DNA from: Ectocarpus siliculosus
Lineage: Eukaryota; Sar; Phaeophyceae; Ectocarpales; Ectocarpaceae
NCBI GenBank assembly: GCA_000310025.1
Contig: FN649750.1
Span: 3,356,921 to 3,420,920, forward strand
Direction: 5' to 3'
Length of the DNA stretch: 64,000 nt
Of this stretch, positions 32,101 to 43,685 are shown piece by piece. Position 1 is the first letter of the stretch; every line of letters starts with the position of its first letter. A program made the position numbers and the translations under genes. The notes under the pieces were generated by a model. The model searched no databases and was not told the origin of the DNA. It worked only from the letters and a program-made list of their open reading frames with translations.

Positions 32101-33873
32101 GGTAGCGGTGCCGTTTAAGACCAACGTCGAACTTTCGGTGGATCCAAAGGCGTTTACTGCTGCCAACGCCCCCCCGTTTCCGACCGATGCTACGTTCGAC
32201 GTGAATTTCGTATCGCCGGCAAAGCTCACGCTACCACTTTCCAACCCTACTGCACCCCCGATGCCCGCACTGTTGTTGACAAACTGCGTTGTCGCGTTGT
32301 CTCCTGTCCAAGAGACGGTCGAACCAGTCGTCAAAAGCGCGCCCGCATTGTTTGCTGCAGTGTTATCGATAAATTGTGTCGTCGCATTGTCTCCTGTCCA
32401 AGATACGTTCGAAGTAACCGCCCAGAGGGCGCCTCCACTGACGATTGAAGTGTTGTTAATAAGCTTTGTTGTTGCATTGTCTCCTGTCCAAGAGACAAAT
32501 GAATCGGTCACCGAAAGCGCACCCCCAGAGACATCTGTTGCACTGTTGTTGACAAACTCTGTCGTCGCCCCGTGTCCAGTCCAGGAGACTGTCGATTCGG
32601 CTATTTCTAGCGCGGCTCCAAGTGAATAGTTGTCGATGAACTGTGTCATTGCTAGATCCCCTGTCCACGATATATTCGAGTCGTCCACTCTTACGGCTGC
32701 TCCAGTTCTTCGTGAGGTGTTGTTGACAAAGCTCGTCGTTGCTGTGTTTCCCTCCCAGGCGACCGTGGAGCCACTTTCAACATAAAGGGCTCCTCCATAG
32801 TTTTGTGCACCATTACCAGCGAACTGTGTTGTGGCTGATTTTCCGATCCAATGCACAATCGAACCGCTTACGTACATGGCTCCTCCGTACACTCCAGCGT
32901 AGCGCGCACTGTTCTCGATAAACTGTTTCGTCGCTTCTTCTCCGGTCCAATAGACATGAGAGTCGAAGATAGAAAAGGCTCCTCCCGAACCGGAGAAAGC
33001 GCTGTTGTTAATGAACTGCGTTGTTGCTGTGCCGCCGTCCCAAGTGACTGTCGAGGCGTTCACATGAAGAGCGCCTCCATCCCGGTCTGCGGTGTTATCG
33101 GCGAACTTCGTCGTTGACTTTTCTCCCGTCCAAGAGACATCCGAGCCGACCGAAAAAAGAGCGCCCCCGGAACCAGTGTCAGCGCTGTTGTTGATGAACT
33201 GCGTCGTTGCTGTTTCGCCAGTCCAAGAGAAGTTTGATCCAGTCGTCACGCAAAGAGTCCCTCCGCTGTTGCCGGCAATATTATCGAGCCATCCACCACC
33301 GCATGATGACACAGAGCTGCCGGTTACATACATCGCGCCACCGTCGATGCCTGCCTGATTGTTGGCATAAACTGCTTCGCCACCACAAAAGACGGTAGAG
33401 CGGTTGGACAAATATATGGCACCGCCGTTGCCGGCAGCGTTGTTCCCAATGAAATTTGTCTGATTGAGTATCAAGGTGGACCCGCTTGCTGAAATCGCCC
33501 CACCATCGATGGCAGCACCAGAGGTAATGTTTACACCACTCGTGCGTAGGGTAGCGTCGATGACGTTGAAGAGCTGCGTTATTCCATTTCCGTCGATGAC
33601 TGCATTCGATTCGGTGCCCGTAATAGTAAGAACGGTGCCGTCGACAACGTACAGCGGCTCATCCAAGACTACCCTGCCACTCCACTCCACCTCAAAAACC
33701 CCTCCGGAGCAGTTGTTGACGGCCTCAGCAAGAGCTTGCACTTGCGTCGAATCGTTCACCGCCCAGGTCTGTTGAACCTCCGTCGAGCAAAGCTGAGCGG
33801 CACCACCTCGGGTGTAGCACCAAAAGGACAGGGCGGCAAAAAAAAAGCTGACGATGCCGTAGAAACGAAACAT
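29104..33873 (-). pseudogene. POMP-like beta-helix membrane protein, middle exon missing
   Basis: The minus ATG at 33873 starts a signal peptide (MFRFYGIVSFFFAALSFW). Tandem beta-helix repeats with chlamydial PMP hallmarks (GGA[ILM] and FxxN) follow, including eleven units around SWTGDNATTQFINNSA (about 33240-32260). The frame changes at about 31880. The next block ends at donor 31542|GTAAGC; an acceptor at 31174 joins in phase an exon (31173-30900) with a CEAC motif and GYWRHSVSSREVLACYHSDAC. The last exon (acceptor before about 30085) encodes several TM helices (WILSVGCVV, LLAGVVVFIYPDTAAQI, VFVSMFVALLLKV) to 29107. The 30900 donor (phase 1) and last acceptor (phase 0) do not match and the expected Cys-rich/first TM exon is not found between them, so I call it broken. 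Probable surface protein. Confidence 0.7.
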
Positions 33874-36197
33874 TACCCTCCGTTCACTCTTGTTCGGACA
33901 AAATGCCCGTTCGTTCGCGCACCCTAAAAGCACGAAAAGCCGCGGGAAGGAAAGGGGGGGGCAAAGCTGGACATGTTTCGCAGAGAACCCACGAAAACAC
34001 TCGGTCATGCAGTATACTGTAGTTTACTCTCGGAGTACTCGTTTGCCGTCTGACACTTGCAGGTAACACCGATGTTCATGGAAGCCAAATTCTTCGTCGA
34101 AACGTCGACAGTTTGAGCAAGATTGCTCGACATCCTAACCCAGACGAAGATTGTGCACCGCTTTTGTGCGAGAAATATCTTGCTTGTCGTTACAATGTTT
34201 TTCGACGTTCGTCAAATATTCGGGACAACGTGGCGTATATCCTGTGAACGATTTGTACCAGACAACCACGATTGCGCCATGAAGCTATGTAAGTTTAGCG
34301 AACTGGCAGGGCTCCTACCAACCCTTCAACCACTGCGCTGATACTCCAGCCGCAAATATGCGGCAGCAGGTTATCGGGCGCGCAAGGAGAAATTTTGGGG
34401 TGTAAAAAGGAAACAAACGTTCTTCAGCGTTTCCAACGGTAATGAGCCATGGTATAGTCCCGTTTGATACTGAGCTGATATCTCCACTACCTGCTCTCGT
34501 CCGGTTGGGCATGGGGTAGCTGTGGCCTAACTCAGTCGGCAGGGAGGCGCATTGCGGTGGACAAACGAAAGCAGGAAGCCCTTCCGGGAGCCCTTCCAGC
34601 ACAGCTCGCGACTTCCCTTATCTACGTAATGCAGAGGTTTTCGGGCAGCGACAGGCCTTCGTATAGGAGTGCTTTGACCGCGACAGCGGGTGGATGTTGC
34701 ATTTGACTCGTGATTTTCGAATTTCGGAGAGGAGCTGTGTTTATTGCTCCTATGGGATTTCACAGTGCTTCTCCCCGCTGCCATAGAGCAGTCGATCCTA
34801 CATCGGTGGGTTACTGTGTCATCGGTGTCGGCTGCTTCTATGGAGGTCTAGCGTAACTTTGTGTGGTGTACTGTCTGGCTGTCGGCGTGCCTCGTTTGCT
34901 GTTTGCTCACTGAAGTTAAAAACGGCACCGCACACACACAGCAAGATCAAAGCGTGGAAGGCCAGGGCAATATAGAAAGTTTACTGGGTCGGCCGGGGTA
35001 GTTTGTGTGCACGATACCCACAGCTTACTGCAGGTACTTTCGCATCACGGGTTGTTGTGCTGCTGTGATGATGCTAAACAAAAACTACCCCCATCCGAAT
35101 GCCCAATGTCGAACAACTTTCTCGATGGCATTCCGTGGCGCTGGATTCGACTTGACGCAAGTTGTGTATGATATTATGGTGGGGTATTTTAGCAGGAGAA
35201 GAGTGAAAATCACGTGCGCATAGACGACCCTGGAGGGATATCACGAACAAAACATACATCCCCGGGAGAGTGAATTCCTTTGAGTATTTTGGGGCCGGGA
35301 CTTTTTTCAACAAAATCGATCAACTCATTAATTGTTTTCGAGGGGGGGATAGACTATGTGTAACGGGTTATATGGGGTGCGCCGGCATCCTCTCTGCTTT
35401 GCACCCAGGAGCAAATTATGTCACACAACGGTCATCAAAGTAGCGGCCACCATCGAATTCTGGTATTGCCGTGCAGCCTGCACACGCGACGAGGTTTGTC
35501 TTAAATATTATACTTCTACACTGCGTAGTCTAGATAGACCACCCGTTTACCCCTCGTACAGAGGCACACGAGGAATCGGAAACATTGAGCGGCGAGTCAA
35601 CCCCCAATGCGCGCTATTTTCGTCACGACATTCGATGCATACAGGCAGTCCAGACTACATTACATGTAGTCTAGAGGTTCGAACAAAAAAGAAACATGTA
35701 GACTAGCTCGATATCGTTTAGACCATGCCTTGATTTGTGTGTTTTAGTATTCTTCACCTGTGTCTACATACAACTCTGATGCGGCTCTGTGCAATTGGTT
35801 GCAACTCTCTTCGCACATGAACACTAGCGTGCAACCCGTCCTCCGCCCGCACCTGCCAAACCGATGCGCTCCACCGTAGTCAGAACCCTCACTCCAATCC
35901 AAGGCCCGTTCTGCAATGTTAGCTACAGTATGTATGAGACCCTCCAACTAGCTGTCCGACTGGCGGGGGACACGAGGCTCCAGCTACCTGGCGCGTGGTG
36001 GGAAACAAGGAGTCGGTGTGGTGGGCCCCGTAATATGGTAGATATCTCTATGCATACCATAAAGCAAAACTGTCCGTCTGTATGAACATTGGATGTGGAC
36101 CGTTTCGGTCGCTTCTTTTTGCGCAGACGTGTAGAGGAAGGGACGGGAACAGTAGGGCACTTGGTTTGGGGCCGATCGGGGCCGTGGTCGCCGAGCA
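33874..36197. other. Long spacer, no gene recognised
   Basis: 2.3 kb without a supported gene. The promoter of the minus-strand gene should lie just above 33873. Around 35600-35705 the sequence is rich in TCTAGA/CTAGA motifs. No repeat shared with the rest of the window was seen. Confidence 0.4.
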
Positions 36198-36873
36198 ATG
36201 AGCGTGCACAGTTTGCGTCCCCTACCCAAAAAAACCAGAGAAAACACGCAAGACGCAAGCCCGGAAAAGAGTTGTGCAACGTTGGCGGATCTCGAGTTGA
36301 TTTTAGAAGAGGGTGTGAATCCGGAAACGACAACTGCTCCGGTGCAGCAGCATTTGAATCACTCAACCACGTTGAAATTGCTTAGATCGTATGGAGCCGA
36401 TGTCGCTCAATTTGCATGGGATGGATCAGTAGATGATATCCGAATCTCGAGCATGAAGGCCCAAATTGAACGATTGGAAGCTCAGTTGCTGGCATGCGGG
36501 CAGTCCCTCGAAATGTGCGAGTCTGAAAAAGGCCTCTATGCGGTTTGAGCTACATCGTCTAGAGGATGATATCGCTGCTATTTCTCTCAATTTGACACGG
36601 GTGCGCGGAGAATCCAGTGAAAAATACCGTACTATCGATGGCTTGAATCGAGTCAACAAGACCGATCTGGAGCGAACGATAGGGTTGCTGAGAGCTGTTG
36701 TAGACGAACGCCGTTTGACTACAAACAGCTTGAGGGCCGAGGTAGCACAACTGAGAGAAGAGATTCGTATACTGAGAGAAGCTGCACCTTCGGCAAACAA
36801 TGAGAGGGACAGTCCCGAGCAGGAAGAAACAAAACGTGCCGACAAGCAAAGTCGACGATTGGAAACTGTTTGA
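36198..36873 (+). CDS. Coiled-coil protein with one frameshift
   Basis: ATG at 36198. The first 116 codons include TLADLELILEEGVNPETTT and LKLLRSYGADVAQFAWDG, which is faintly ankyrin-like, then a heptad-type helix (MKAQIERLEAQLLACGQSLE). The frame stops at 36548, but the +1 frame continues from about 36535 to 36873 with HRLEDDIAAISLNL, TDLERTIGLLRAVVDERRL and LRAEVAQLREEIRILREAAP, a clear coiled coil. One base fewer in the A5 run at 36526-36530 would give a single protein of about 225 residues. No family recognised. Sequencing error and pseudogene are both possible. Confidence 0.5.
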
Positions 36874-38368
36874 AGACGAAACTAGGGACGCCCGCCCCAA
36901 GAACAAACGTCGACATGGGAAATACATTTGATGTGAACCACATGAGGGTACTAGTCTTGTGATCTACCGAGGTGTTTAAACTACTGCTGAAAATCTTCAA
37001 ACGCCGGCGCCAACCTTAGGGATCATCGGATAGAGGGGGGGGAGGGGATTTTGGAGAATATTGTTCGCGTCACACACACGAAAAATGAAGCGACTCAAAT
37101 ATGCCCAAAATATATGCAGATGTGCGCATGGAAGCCGCTTATTCCCCAGGGGGGACAGCTATCTCTCAATTTTTGCCTAATATAAGCTGTCTAGTCATGT
37201 CACATGCGCGGCTTCTCCGCCACGCCACACAACCGCCCAAAAAACAAACGCGCAAGCGCCAAAACAGACACACCGCAAACACACACCTGGTGCTCCTGCG
37301 CCTGCTGCTGGCGCTCCCGTCGGCTCCTCCTGCCCCAGCTGCTACTGTTACAGCTCTGACGATCTCACACGCCTGTTCAGTTACGTGAGGGGGGGGGGTC
37401 AAATTTTTTTACATTCTGGATACCCTAGGCCGATCGGGGGTGGTGTATCGTAAAAAATACAGATTTGGAAGAGGGGGGTGGTGCTTCTGCCGCTGAAGGG
37501 TGGTACTGCTTCTGCGCCATCGGGGCGACGCGCCCTGCTGTGACACGAGGCGCGAGTGCGAAACGTGGGGTGGGTTCAGGGAAAATCATCGTTGCGGTTC
37601 GGTCTAGGTGTTCAATGTTGAAACATATCGTTGAGATCAGTTTGTTTTTGTTGCCATGGTGTAACAATCGCAATCAAGGAAATGACTTGCAGGTACCAGA
37701 TGAAAGACAAGATAAATGTCTTGCTCCCAACTCCTGGGTCATTTTTCTTTGCACCCACAAACGCCAGCTTCTCTACACCACGTCAAGTTAAAAAAGAACA
37801 TCGTAAACAAAATCGTCGTGATCGCGGGCAACAACTCAACTACGAAACAGACGAAACCTGAGTACAAGAAACGTATCCGCGCATATTTTTACAAGCCCAT
37901 GGACAAAGCTGAGCAACGATGCTGACATTTTGCTGAAGCAAAACAGCACCCCCCAAACGCTGGAGGCAATGCGGGCAGCGAGAGAATCCGCGGACATCGT
38001 CACCAAAGAGAAAGCCGTGCTGAAGGCTGGCACAGCTGTTGAATCCACGAAAAATGTACAAAGGAGAAGGAGCGCAAGGCGCTGGCCATGATAAGGACGG
38101 CGGGTGCGGCTGCCGGGCGCAGACGGGTATAGAAGAGGGTTGCCGCGGCCGCAGCCAACGAGAAACGAGTCAGATCAACCGGTACGATCCGCAAGCCGCC
38201 ACGTGTGCTGTGGCTGCAGCTTCGAAAAGGACCAGAGCAGCTACGGCTACGTTCTAAATAATCAAGCGACCAGTAGCTTGCCGAAGATGTTTTTTCTTCA
38301 GCTAAAACAAGAAAAGACTAGGATGACCATACATCGGGAGGAGTACCAGGAGGAGGAGGGTAACGTAC
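36874..38368. other. Spacer with decayed coding traces
   Basis: G7 and G9 runs occur near 37035 and 37388. Between 37800 and 38100 a stretch reads like a lysine/alanine-rich helix (for example TPQTLEAMRAARESADIVTK at about 37950) but breaks soon after. A remnant of an unknown gene is possible. Nothing else is supported. Confidence 0.35.
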
Positions 38369-39890
38369 ATGTGTTGCGCGATTGCTAACAGAAAACTAAA
38401 GAGATTAAACGAAGAGACAATAGGCACTCTCCTCAACATGCCATCAACTCTGAGCAAAGCCAGCGGTTCCATCGATCCTACCATTGCTACGACCGGCATC
38501 GACCGAGGCTGTGGTGATACGAACCAGACACCGCTGATGGTGGCCTCCGTCATTGGTTCCTCGCGCGTTGTTAGAGACCTTCTGCGGCAGGGTGCCAGCG
38601 TCTCGGTAGCGGACAGCGACGGTTGTACTGCTCTGCACCATTCGGTTTATCACAACCATCTGGCCGTGAGCAAAGACCTGATCGAGGCGGGAGCAGACCT
38701 TGAAGCGAGGCATGGTGGCAAAGATACACCGCTTCACGTGGCCGCGACGAAAGGGTTTTGCCAAGGAATGAAGCTGCTGATGGACAGCAGGCTCGACGAC
38801 GGAGCAACACCTCTGTTCTTAGCGGCAAGCGACGGGCGGCTCGAAGCGGTCAGAGTTCTCCTTCGGGCGAACGCGAATCCGCTCCTGTCAGCGTGCGGAA
38901 GTCTCCCGTTGTATATGGCGGTTTACAATCGACCATTGGTACGGAATCGATCGCTGTACAAGCGACGGCGGCGCACTGGCTCTCGCAACGGCCGCTTCTC
39001 GCAATCACGTGGACATCGTCACCTTCCTGTGCGATGCCGGTGTGGTTGATACGGAGGGCGTGGCCCTGTGTGCCGCCATTGAGGGATGTAGCGAGGCGTG
39101 CGTCAACCTTCTGCTGCGGAGACAGGGTGGAAATGCCAACACGGGTACGCGTGCCTACGTCAATATGGACCACGGTACTCTCCCGGAAACCTATGACGAA
39201 TCCGTGTTCCAAGAAACACCGCTGGTGAGCACATTCAATCTGGGAAGCTTTCATGCTCCCAGATTCGCGCGCTTGCTACTTGAAGCCGGGGCGGACGCGA
39301 CATCGGGCGTTCGGTTTCCGTGCGACAGTGATGAGGGGGAAGAAGACGAAGGGTTCATCGGCACGCCCCTGGACTTGGCTACATCCTATTTTCGCAGATT
39401 TGGTGCAAACATGAGAGTCCACCGCGAGATGGTGCGGGGGCTGAAGGGTGTCATCCGCCTGCTGCGACAGGAGGAGGCAGTTCACGCGGTCTCTTGGCTG
39501 TGGCCAATCGACACCGGTCGTTCTGCAGAGCGTGCGTCCCGGAAGAAATCAACATCGATCGCTCGCATGCTGCCGCTTCTGAAGAAGAGGGCGGCGAAGC
39601 CTCGTGTGCTCTTGGCAGCCATGTCTAGGTGCGTGGTGTTGTTGAATTGTGCGGGCGTGTGTTGCGGCCAATAAAGAATTGGAAAGAAGTTGGCTGAAAT
39701 GGTTTTACCCGCCCCGCTTGTTTTCGACAGGTACAACGAGAAGCAGGACGGAGCTTTCCTCGGGTACCTCCCGGATAAATCCGCGGGAGTCCAATACCAG
39801 GATGGAGCCCAGTTATCGCTTGGGCAAGGTCAAAAGAAGATTTTCGCACGGCGGAGTGCTCCGTTTTTTCTAGGGTGTTTTAATTCTTAG
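38369..39890 (+). pseudogene. Ankyrin-repeat protein, frameshifted
   Basis: Ankyrin repeats are protein-binding helical hairpins. Repeats from 38520: TPLMVASVIGSSRVVRDLL, DGCTALHHSVYHNHLAVSKD, KDTPLHVAATKGFCQGMKLL, GATPLFLAASDGRLEAVRVL. The frame breaks at about 38925-38950 and resumes as SDGGALALATAASRNHVDIV and FLCDAGVVDTEGVALCAAI, then a less repetitive C-terminus (AVHAVSWLWPIDTGRSAER, then a basic RKKSTSIARMLPLLKKR). The donor AG|GTGCGT at 39628/39629 and acceptor CGACAG at 39725-39730 define a 102-bp intron; both sides are phase 2, restoring AGG and continuing YNEKQDGAFLGYLPDKSAG to 39890. The short repeat around 38785 also looks trimmed. An upstream exon is possible. Confidence 0.75.
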
Positions 39891-40839
39891 AAAAACGGAA
39901 GGGATTCGATCCCATGGTTTTGTCGGAGGTATTCAAGCGGCCTGCGGAAAAAAGAGCGCCGGTCTAGAAGTATTTTGTTGCGATTGTTTACACAAAAACG
40001 TAGGGAGTTGGGAAGCGTGTGTACAAGTCGCACAACAACCAATATCAAATCATGAACGCCATCCTGATCGACCCTTCAACCGGACGCATCGGGACCTTAT
40101 CAGTGCTCCAAACGTTGTCGGTTTTACCAGACGTACTCTTGAGCTCGAAAGAGCGCGAGCTTCTCGTTCTGGCAAAGAGCGCAGGCGAAGGCGCCGGCAG
40201 CCGCCACCGGAACGACGGCAGAAGCCTCGAGCACAACAACAGGAGCCCGATCAACGCGTGGAGGAGATCGAGACAAACCCATCTATCATGCAGACAGCTC
40301 TTTGTTCCGCGAACATTAGCCCGAAAACACGCTAGCTGTCGCTACTGTTGCAGCTGACGCGTCACACGTAGATCCGTGGCACGGCGTTGTCACCCCTCAG
40401 TGTCACGCGTCGGTGCGTGGGGATGAAATTCCCATTGAGCATTGTTACGCTAGGTAGCCAGGCAGGCCAGGTGGGGAAAATGATTACGGGTCTGTGCACC
40501 GTTCAGTATGGCGTGGTTGATGGGGGCCTGTACTACGCACGTGACCGTGGTATCGTAGAGAAGGCGATCCGTGAGGTAGCTCAGGCTCTATCTCCTTTTT
40601 GTTTTTTGGGTTTTCGTCGCACTCTGGCGTAAGTGGTATGTGGTGCCACGCGGGCAAACATGAAATCATTTGCATTTTTTACGTGGCATGATTGAGAAGG
40701 TGATGAACATGGCTTCCTATGGAGCAATCCGTCGGCGTACAAATCGCCTCCATCATCGAGCAACCGCACAGTCGAAATCGGCACGGAGTGTGGAATCTTC
40801 CGTCAATTGCGGTAAAACCGGCGAGGCTTGCTCCGATCT
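39891..40839. other. Spacer with two unassigned short frames
   Basis: A frame from ATG 40052 reads NAILIDPSTGRIGTLSVLQT and stays open to 40357; another from 40423 reads KFPLSIVTLGSQAGQVGKM. Both have plausible coding composition but no recognised family and no splice partners that I could confirm. The base of a satellite begins at about 40840. Confidence 0.3.
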
Positions 40840-41529
40840 ATTCGCACGTCGCTCTCTCCCTCTCGCGGATGGAAAAAAAGGCGGTTTGAAGAATGAACGG
40901 AGGATAGGTGCTCCTTGCGGACAGCGAGACATGGTCGGGCACATCTGGTTGTTTGAACTTTGGTCTTTCCATCTGCCACTCGTCGGACATATCATGTGTG
41001 TTTCGATCTCTGTACAAGATCATGTTGAGGGAAGGAGGGTCGGTGTTTCTTGCGCTCGCGACCAAGCGTCTGACACATCACGGGTGCTCAAACTCTGCTC
41101 TTTCCCTGTCCCCGACTACAAAAAATGCTGGTTGGTGGAACGAGAGCACGACCGGTGCTCTCGCGTGCGAGATAAACCATTTGAAACATCATGGTTATTT
41201 GAACTTTGTTTCCTGCCTGTTCGTCGATTTGAAAATTGTTGGTTTGTGGAACGAACGGAGCACTGGTACTCCTTGCGCGCGAGACAAAACATTGGACACG
41301 TCATTGTGTTCGAAGTTTGCTCTCTCCCTCGCTGACCTACGAACAGCTGGTTTGAATCACGAGAGAGGGATCGGTGATGTTCGCTCACGCGATCAAGCGT
41401 CAGACACGCCATGGATGCTCCAACGTTGCTCTCTGCCCCCTCCCGACTACAAAACATGCTGGTTTGTGGAACAAGAGCGCGATCGGTGCTCCAAGCGAGC
41501 GCAACAATCGTCGGACACAAGGGCAATTA
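40840..41529 (+). repeat. ~110-bp diverged satellite, left block
   Basis: The marker GGTGCTCC or GGTGCTTC, followed by a CGCG-rich stretch, CGGACACATCATGG, TTTGAACTTTG and CTCTCCCTCTCCC, recurs at about 40906, 41035, 41150, 41263, 41370 and 41481. The array continues at 43686 beyond the inserted transposon. Confidence 0.85.
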
Positions 41530-41651
41530 GGGCTATTGTTATCGACCAATAAAACACGAAAACAAAAACGAAACCGTGTTTTCTTGAACACATATGGAGG
41601 CGTTTTTGAACGAAAGCGTGAAAAGAAGGAGCCGGGTTTTTTTGGGGCTTG

Positions 41652-41978
41652 CTACTTAAACGAATTCGTGTTTTTGACCGAAGCATCGGACAAGCGCACC
41701 GCGGGCGCTGTAACATCACTGAGAACGCTAGAAAGACCTGCCAGACTCACGTCCAGGTCCGTTGTGGAGATGGACAAGCGGCAGAAGCGGCGTTCAGTCC
41801 GTTCTTGGTCCAAAACTAGACATTGCGTGGTGCTCTCGTCTTCAACTGCTGCTGTTGGTGCTGGGGAATTTTTTTCGATCACACATAGCAAACACGGAAA
41901 CAGTAGAACGAGTACAGCAGCAGCAGCAAGACCTCCAAAGCGCTGATTCCTTCGGTTCGGCTGTCTATATGATACCAT
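41652..41978 (-). CDS. 108-codon frame inside the TTA element, second copy
   Basis: The protein is identical to that at 26457-26783. See that entry for features. The later insertion at 42344 lies outside it and leaves it intact. Confidence 0.35.
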   Translation of the reverse strand: MVSYRQPNRRNQRFGGLAAAAVLVLLFPCLLCVIEKNSPAPTAAVEDESTTQCLVLDQERTERRFCRLSISTTDLDVSLAGLSSVLSDVTAPAVRLSDASVKNTNSFK

Positions 41979-42343
41979 CTCCCGGCGCCGTGCTGCTTCG
42001 TGGGTATTGAGTGCTTGGGTGCTGCTCAATAAGGTGTGTGAGAGACGTGTGCCACCTCACCAAAATGCCGTTGGAAAAATTGCGGCGAGATGATCTGTTT
42101 TTGGTCGGACACATGAACATCAATCCACGGCGTCACGCAGCAGTAGAGCAACAGGGCCTCCGACACGCTAATTCTTTCGGATTGGCCATCTATATGATGC
42201 TGGCCGTCAGCGCGGCTGCCGCCCGATGATTGTTGAGCTCGTCTACCTTTGGGTAGGTGGTGGTCAAAGATGGGAGTCGCAACCGTGAAAAATGAGCTGG
42301 CAAACTGAAGAAATCGCAAGCAACACCCAGGTTGCGACACTCT

Positions 42344-43390
42344 AAAGGTGGACGGGCACTTCACGGCCCTAGGTTTGCTAGAGGGAGCTGTAGTGCCTCA
42401 GTAACCTGGCTTCGCCATCAAAGGAGGAGGGAGCAGGTGGCGACGAGCTGAACTGGGCTGGTTGACCCTTCGGCGCGAGAATTTTTATTTTTTTCAGACC
42501 AAGATTCTTGAGTGCAACGAGGGAGAAAGCGAGGAACCGACTGGGAAGGACAGCAACGAGAGCATGTACGGACAGAGCAGATCGAGTGGCGTTCTGCTCG
42601 GGCTGACTACAGCGGCGCCGGATGGAGCAGCGGCACCGTAGCATGCGGGCGACATCGACCCGTGGGGCACGGAGAAACATTTCTGTTCTGTCTGTCTGTG
42701 TTGTCATTTTTTTCGTTTTTTTTTTCTGACTTTCGGTGTTGGTTTTGTGTGATGACGTCGTCACTGGTTTTGTAGAGAGACCCGTCAGAGATGGCGTGGC
42801 TAACCCGGGTGCCTTGGTTTTGTGCCTGATCGTGGAAGACCCATTCAATGTGGAACGATTCTTAGCTAGTGTCGATATTTTCACTGCAGTGCCTAACACA
42901 GACGATCGGGAGAGATTCGGGTGATTGTCAATTACTATCATGGCCTGGTTTGTTGTTCTTTTTCACTGTACGTCCGCAGACACATTCTGACAGCACTTCA
43001 GACAGCAGCTTTGTGCCCCGCCAGCTTCTTGTTCCATGCCTACCATGGTGTTTTTGTACAGACAGCACTTCAGACAGCAGTATGCTGTAGTCGGCAATGT
43101 CGTTTTGGTACAGAGTGTGACAGGCAGGGGGTGATGCTACTGTAGTCGAACGGTGGGACGGACGTGCAGTTCAGGTTTTTTAGGCACGCATATGCGGTGC
43201 TCCAGGGATTTTAGGTGTACCCCTTCGGGCTCTTGTATACCTTGTTCTTTTACGTGTGTGTGCGTGTTCTTTACATCCTCAGATGGCTCTAGCACTCTCG
43301 TGACCACGGGCTGAGAGTCTTTGCTAGATTTTGGCATTTAGCAATTGGCATACGGTTTAATGTGAAGACAACAAAACAACAACAACAACA
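42344..43390 (+). mobile_element. 1,047-bp retroposon with (AAC)n tail
   Basis: It interrupts the right-hand TTA element between two copies of ACTCT (42339-42343, 43391-43395); the left-hand element shows the uninterrupted site at 26092-26096. It ends in AACAAAACAACAACAACAACA. Just before the tail it shares TAATGTGA, and further up GACCACGGGCT, with the 3' end of the LINE at 3120-3176. No RT is present, so it is either a LINE 3' fragment of a diverged family or a SINE-like partner that uses the same machinery. Internally GACAGCACTTCAGACAGCAG occurs twice (about 42986 and 43061). Confidence 0.8.
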
Positions 43391-43685
43391 ACTCTGCCGT
43401 GCGCCTGTTGTTGCTGAAAACTGAAAACAGCAGGCCGGGTGGACGGGATCTTTCTAAGTGTGTTGTCCTCTGTGCCGGGTGCTGCTTATTGCGCTTTTAT
43501 CGCTGCTCTATGGTGAGCAATACCATGTCAACCTGTTGTGTGCCGAGCAAAGCGTGTATTCAGGGAAGGAAACGTGCTTTTTTTGATGACATCACGAAAA
43601 GAACAAGCAAAAAAAAGTCGGGTTTTCTTTTAACCGTTCCGTTTAAAAAAGAACGATTTCGACGTTGCGTTAACAATAACCCTTA

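Larger units (their letters stand above)
41530..43682 (-). mobile_element. TTA-flanked DNA transposon, right copy, inverted and interrupted
   Basis: This is the reverse complement of 25805-26905, starting GGGCTATTGTTATCG and ending CGTTAACAATAACCC, with TTA at 41527-41529 and 43683-43685. It is 2,153 bp long, which is 1,101 plus a 1,047-bp insertion and its 5-bp duplication. Joining the flanks across one TTA gives ACACAAGGGCAATTAGAACTTTGG, a good match to the satellite unit, so the insertion site can be read directly. Confidence 0.85.

Noticed and set aside
31847-32629. 260-codon plus-strand frame with regular repeats
   Set aside because: Mirror of the beta-helix repeats of the minus-strand gene; the repetition explains its length.
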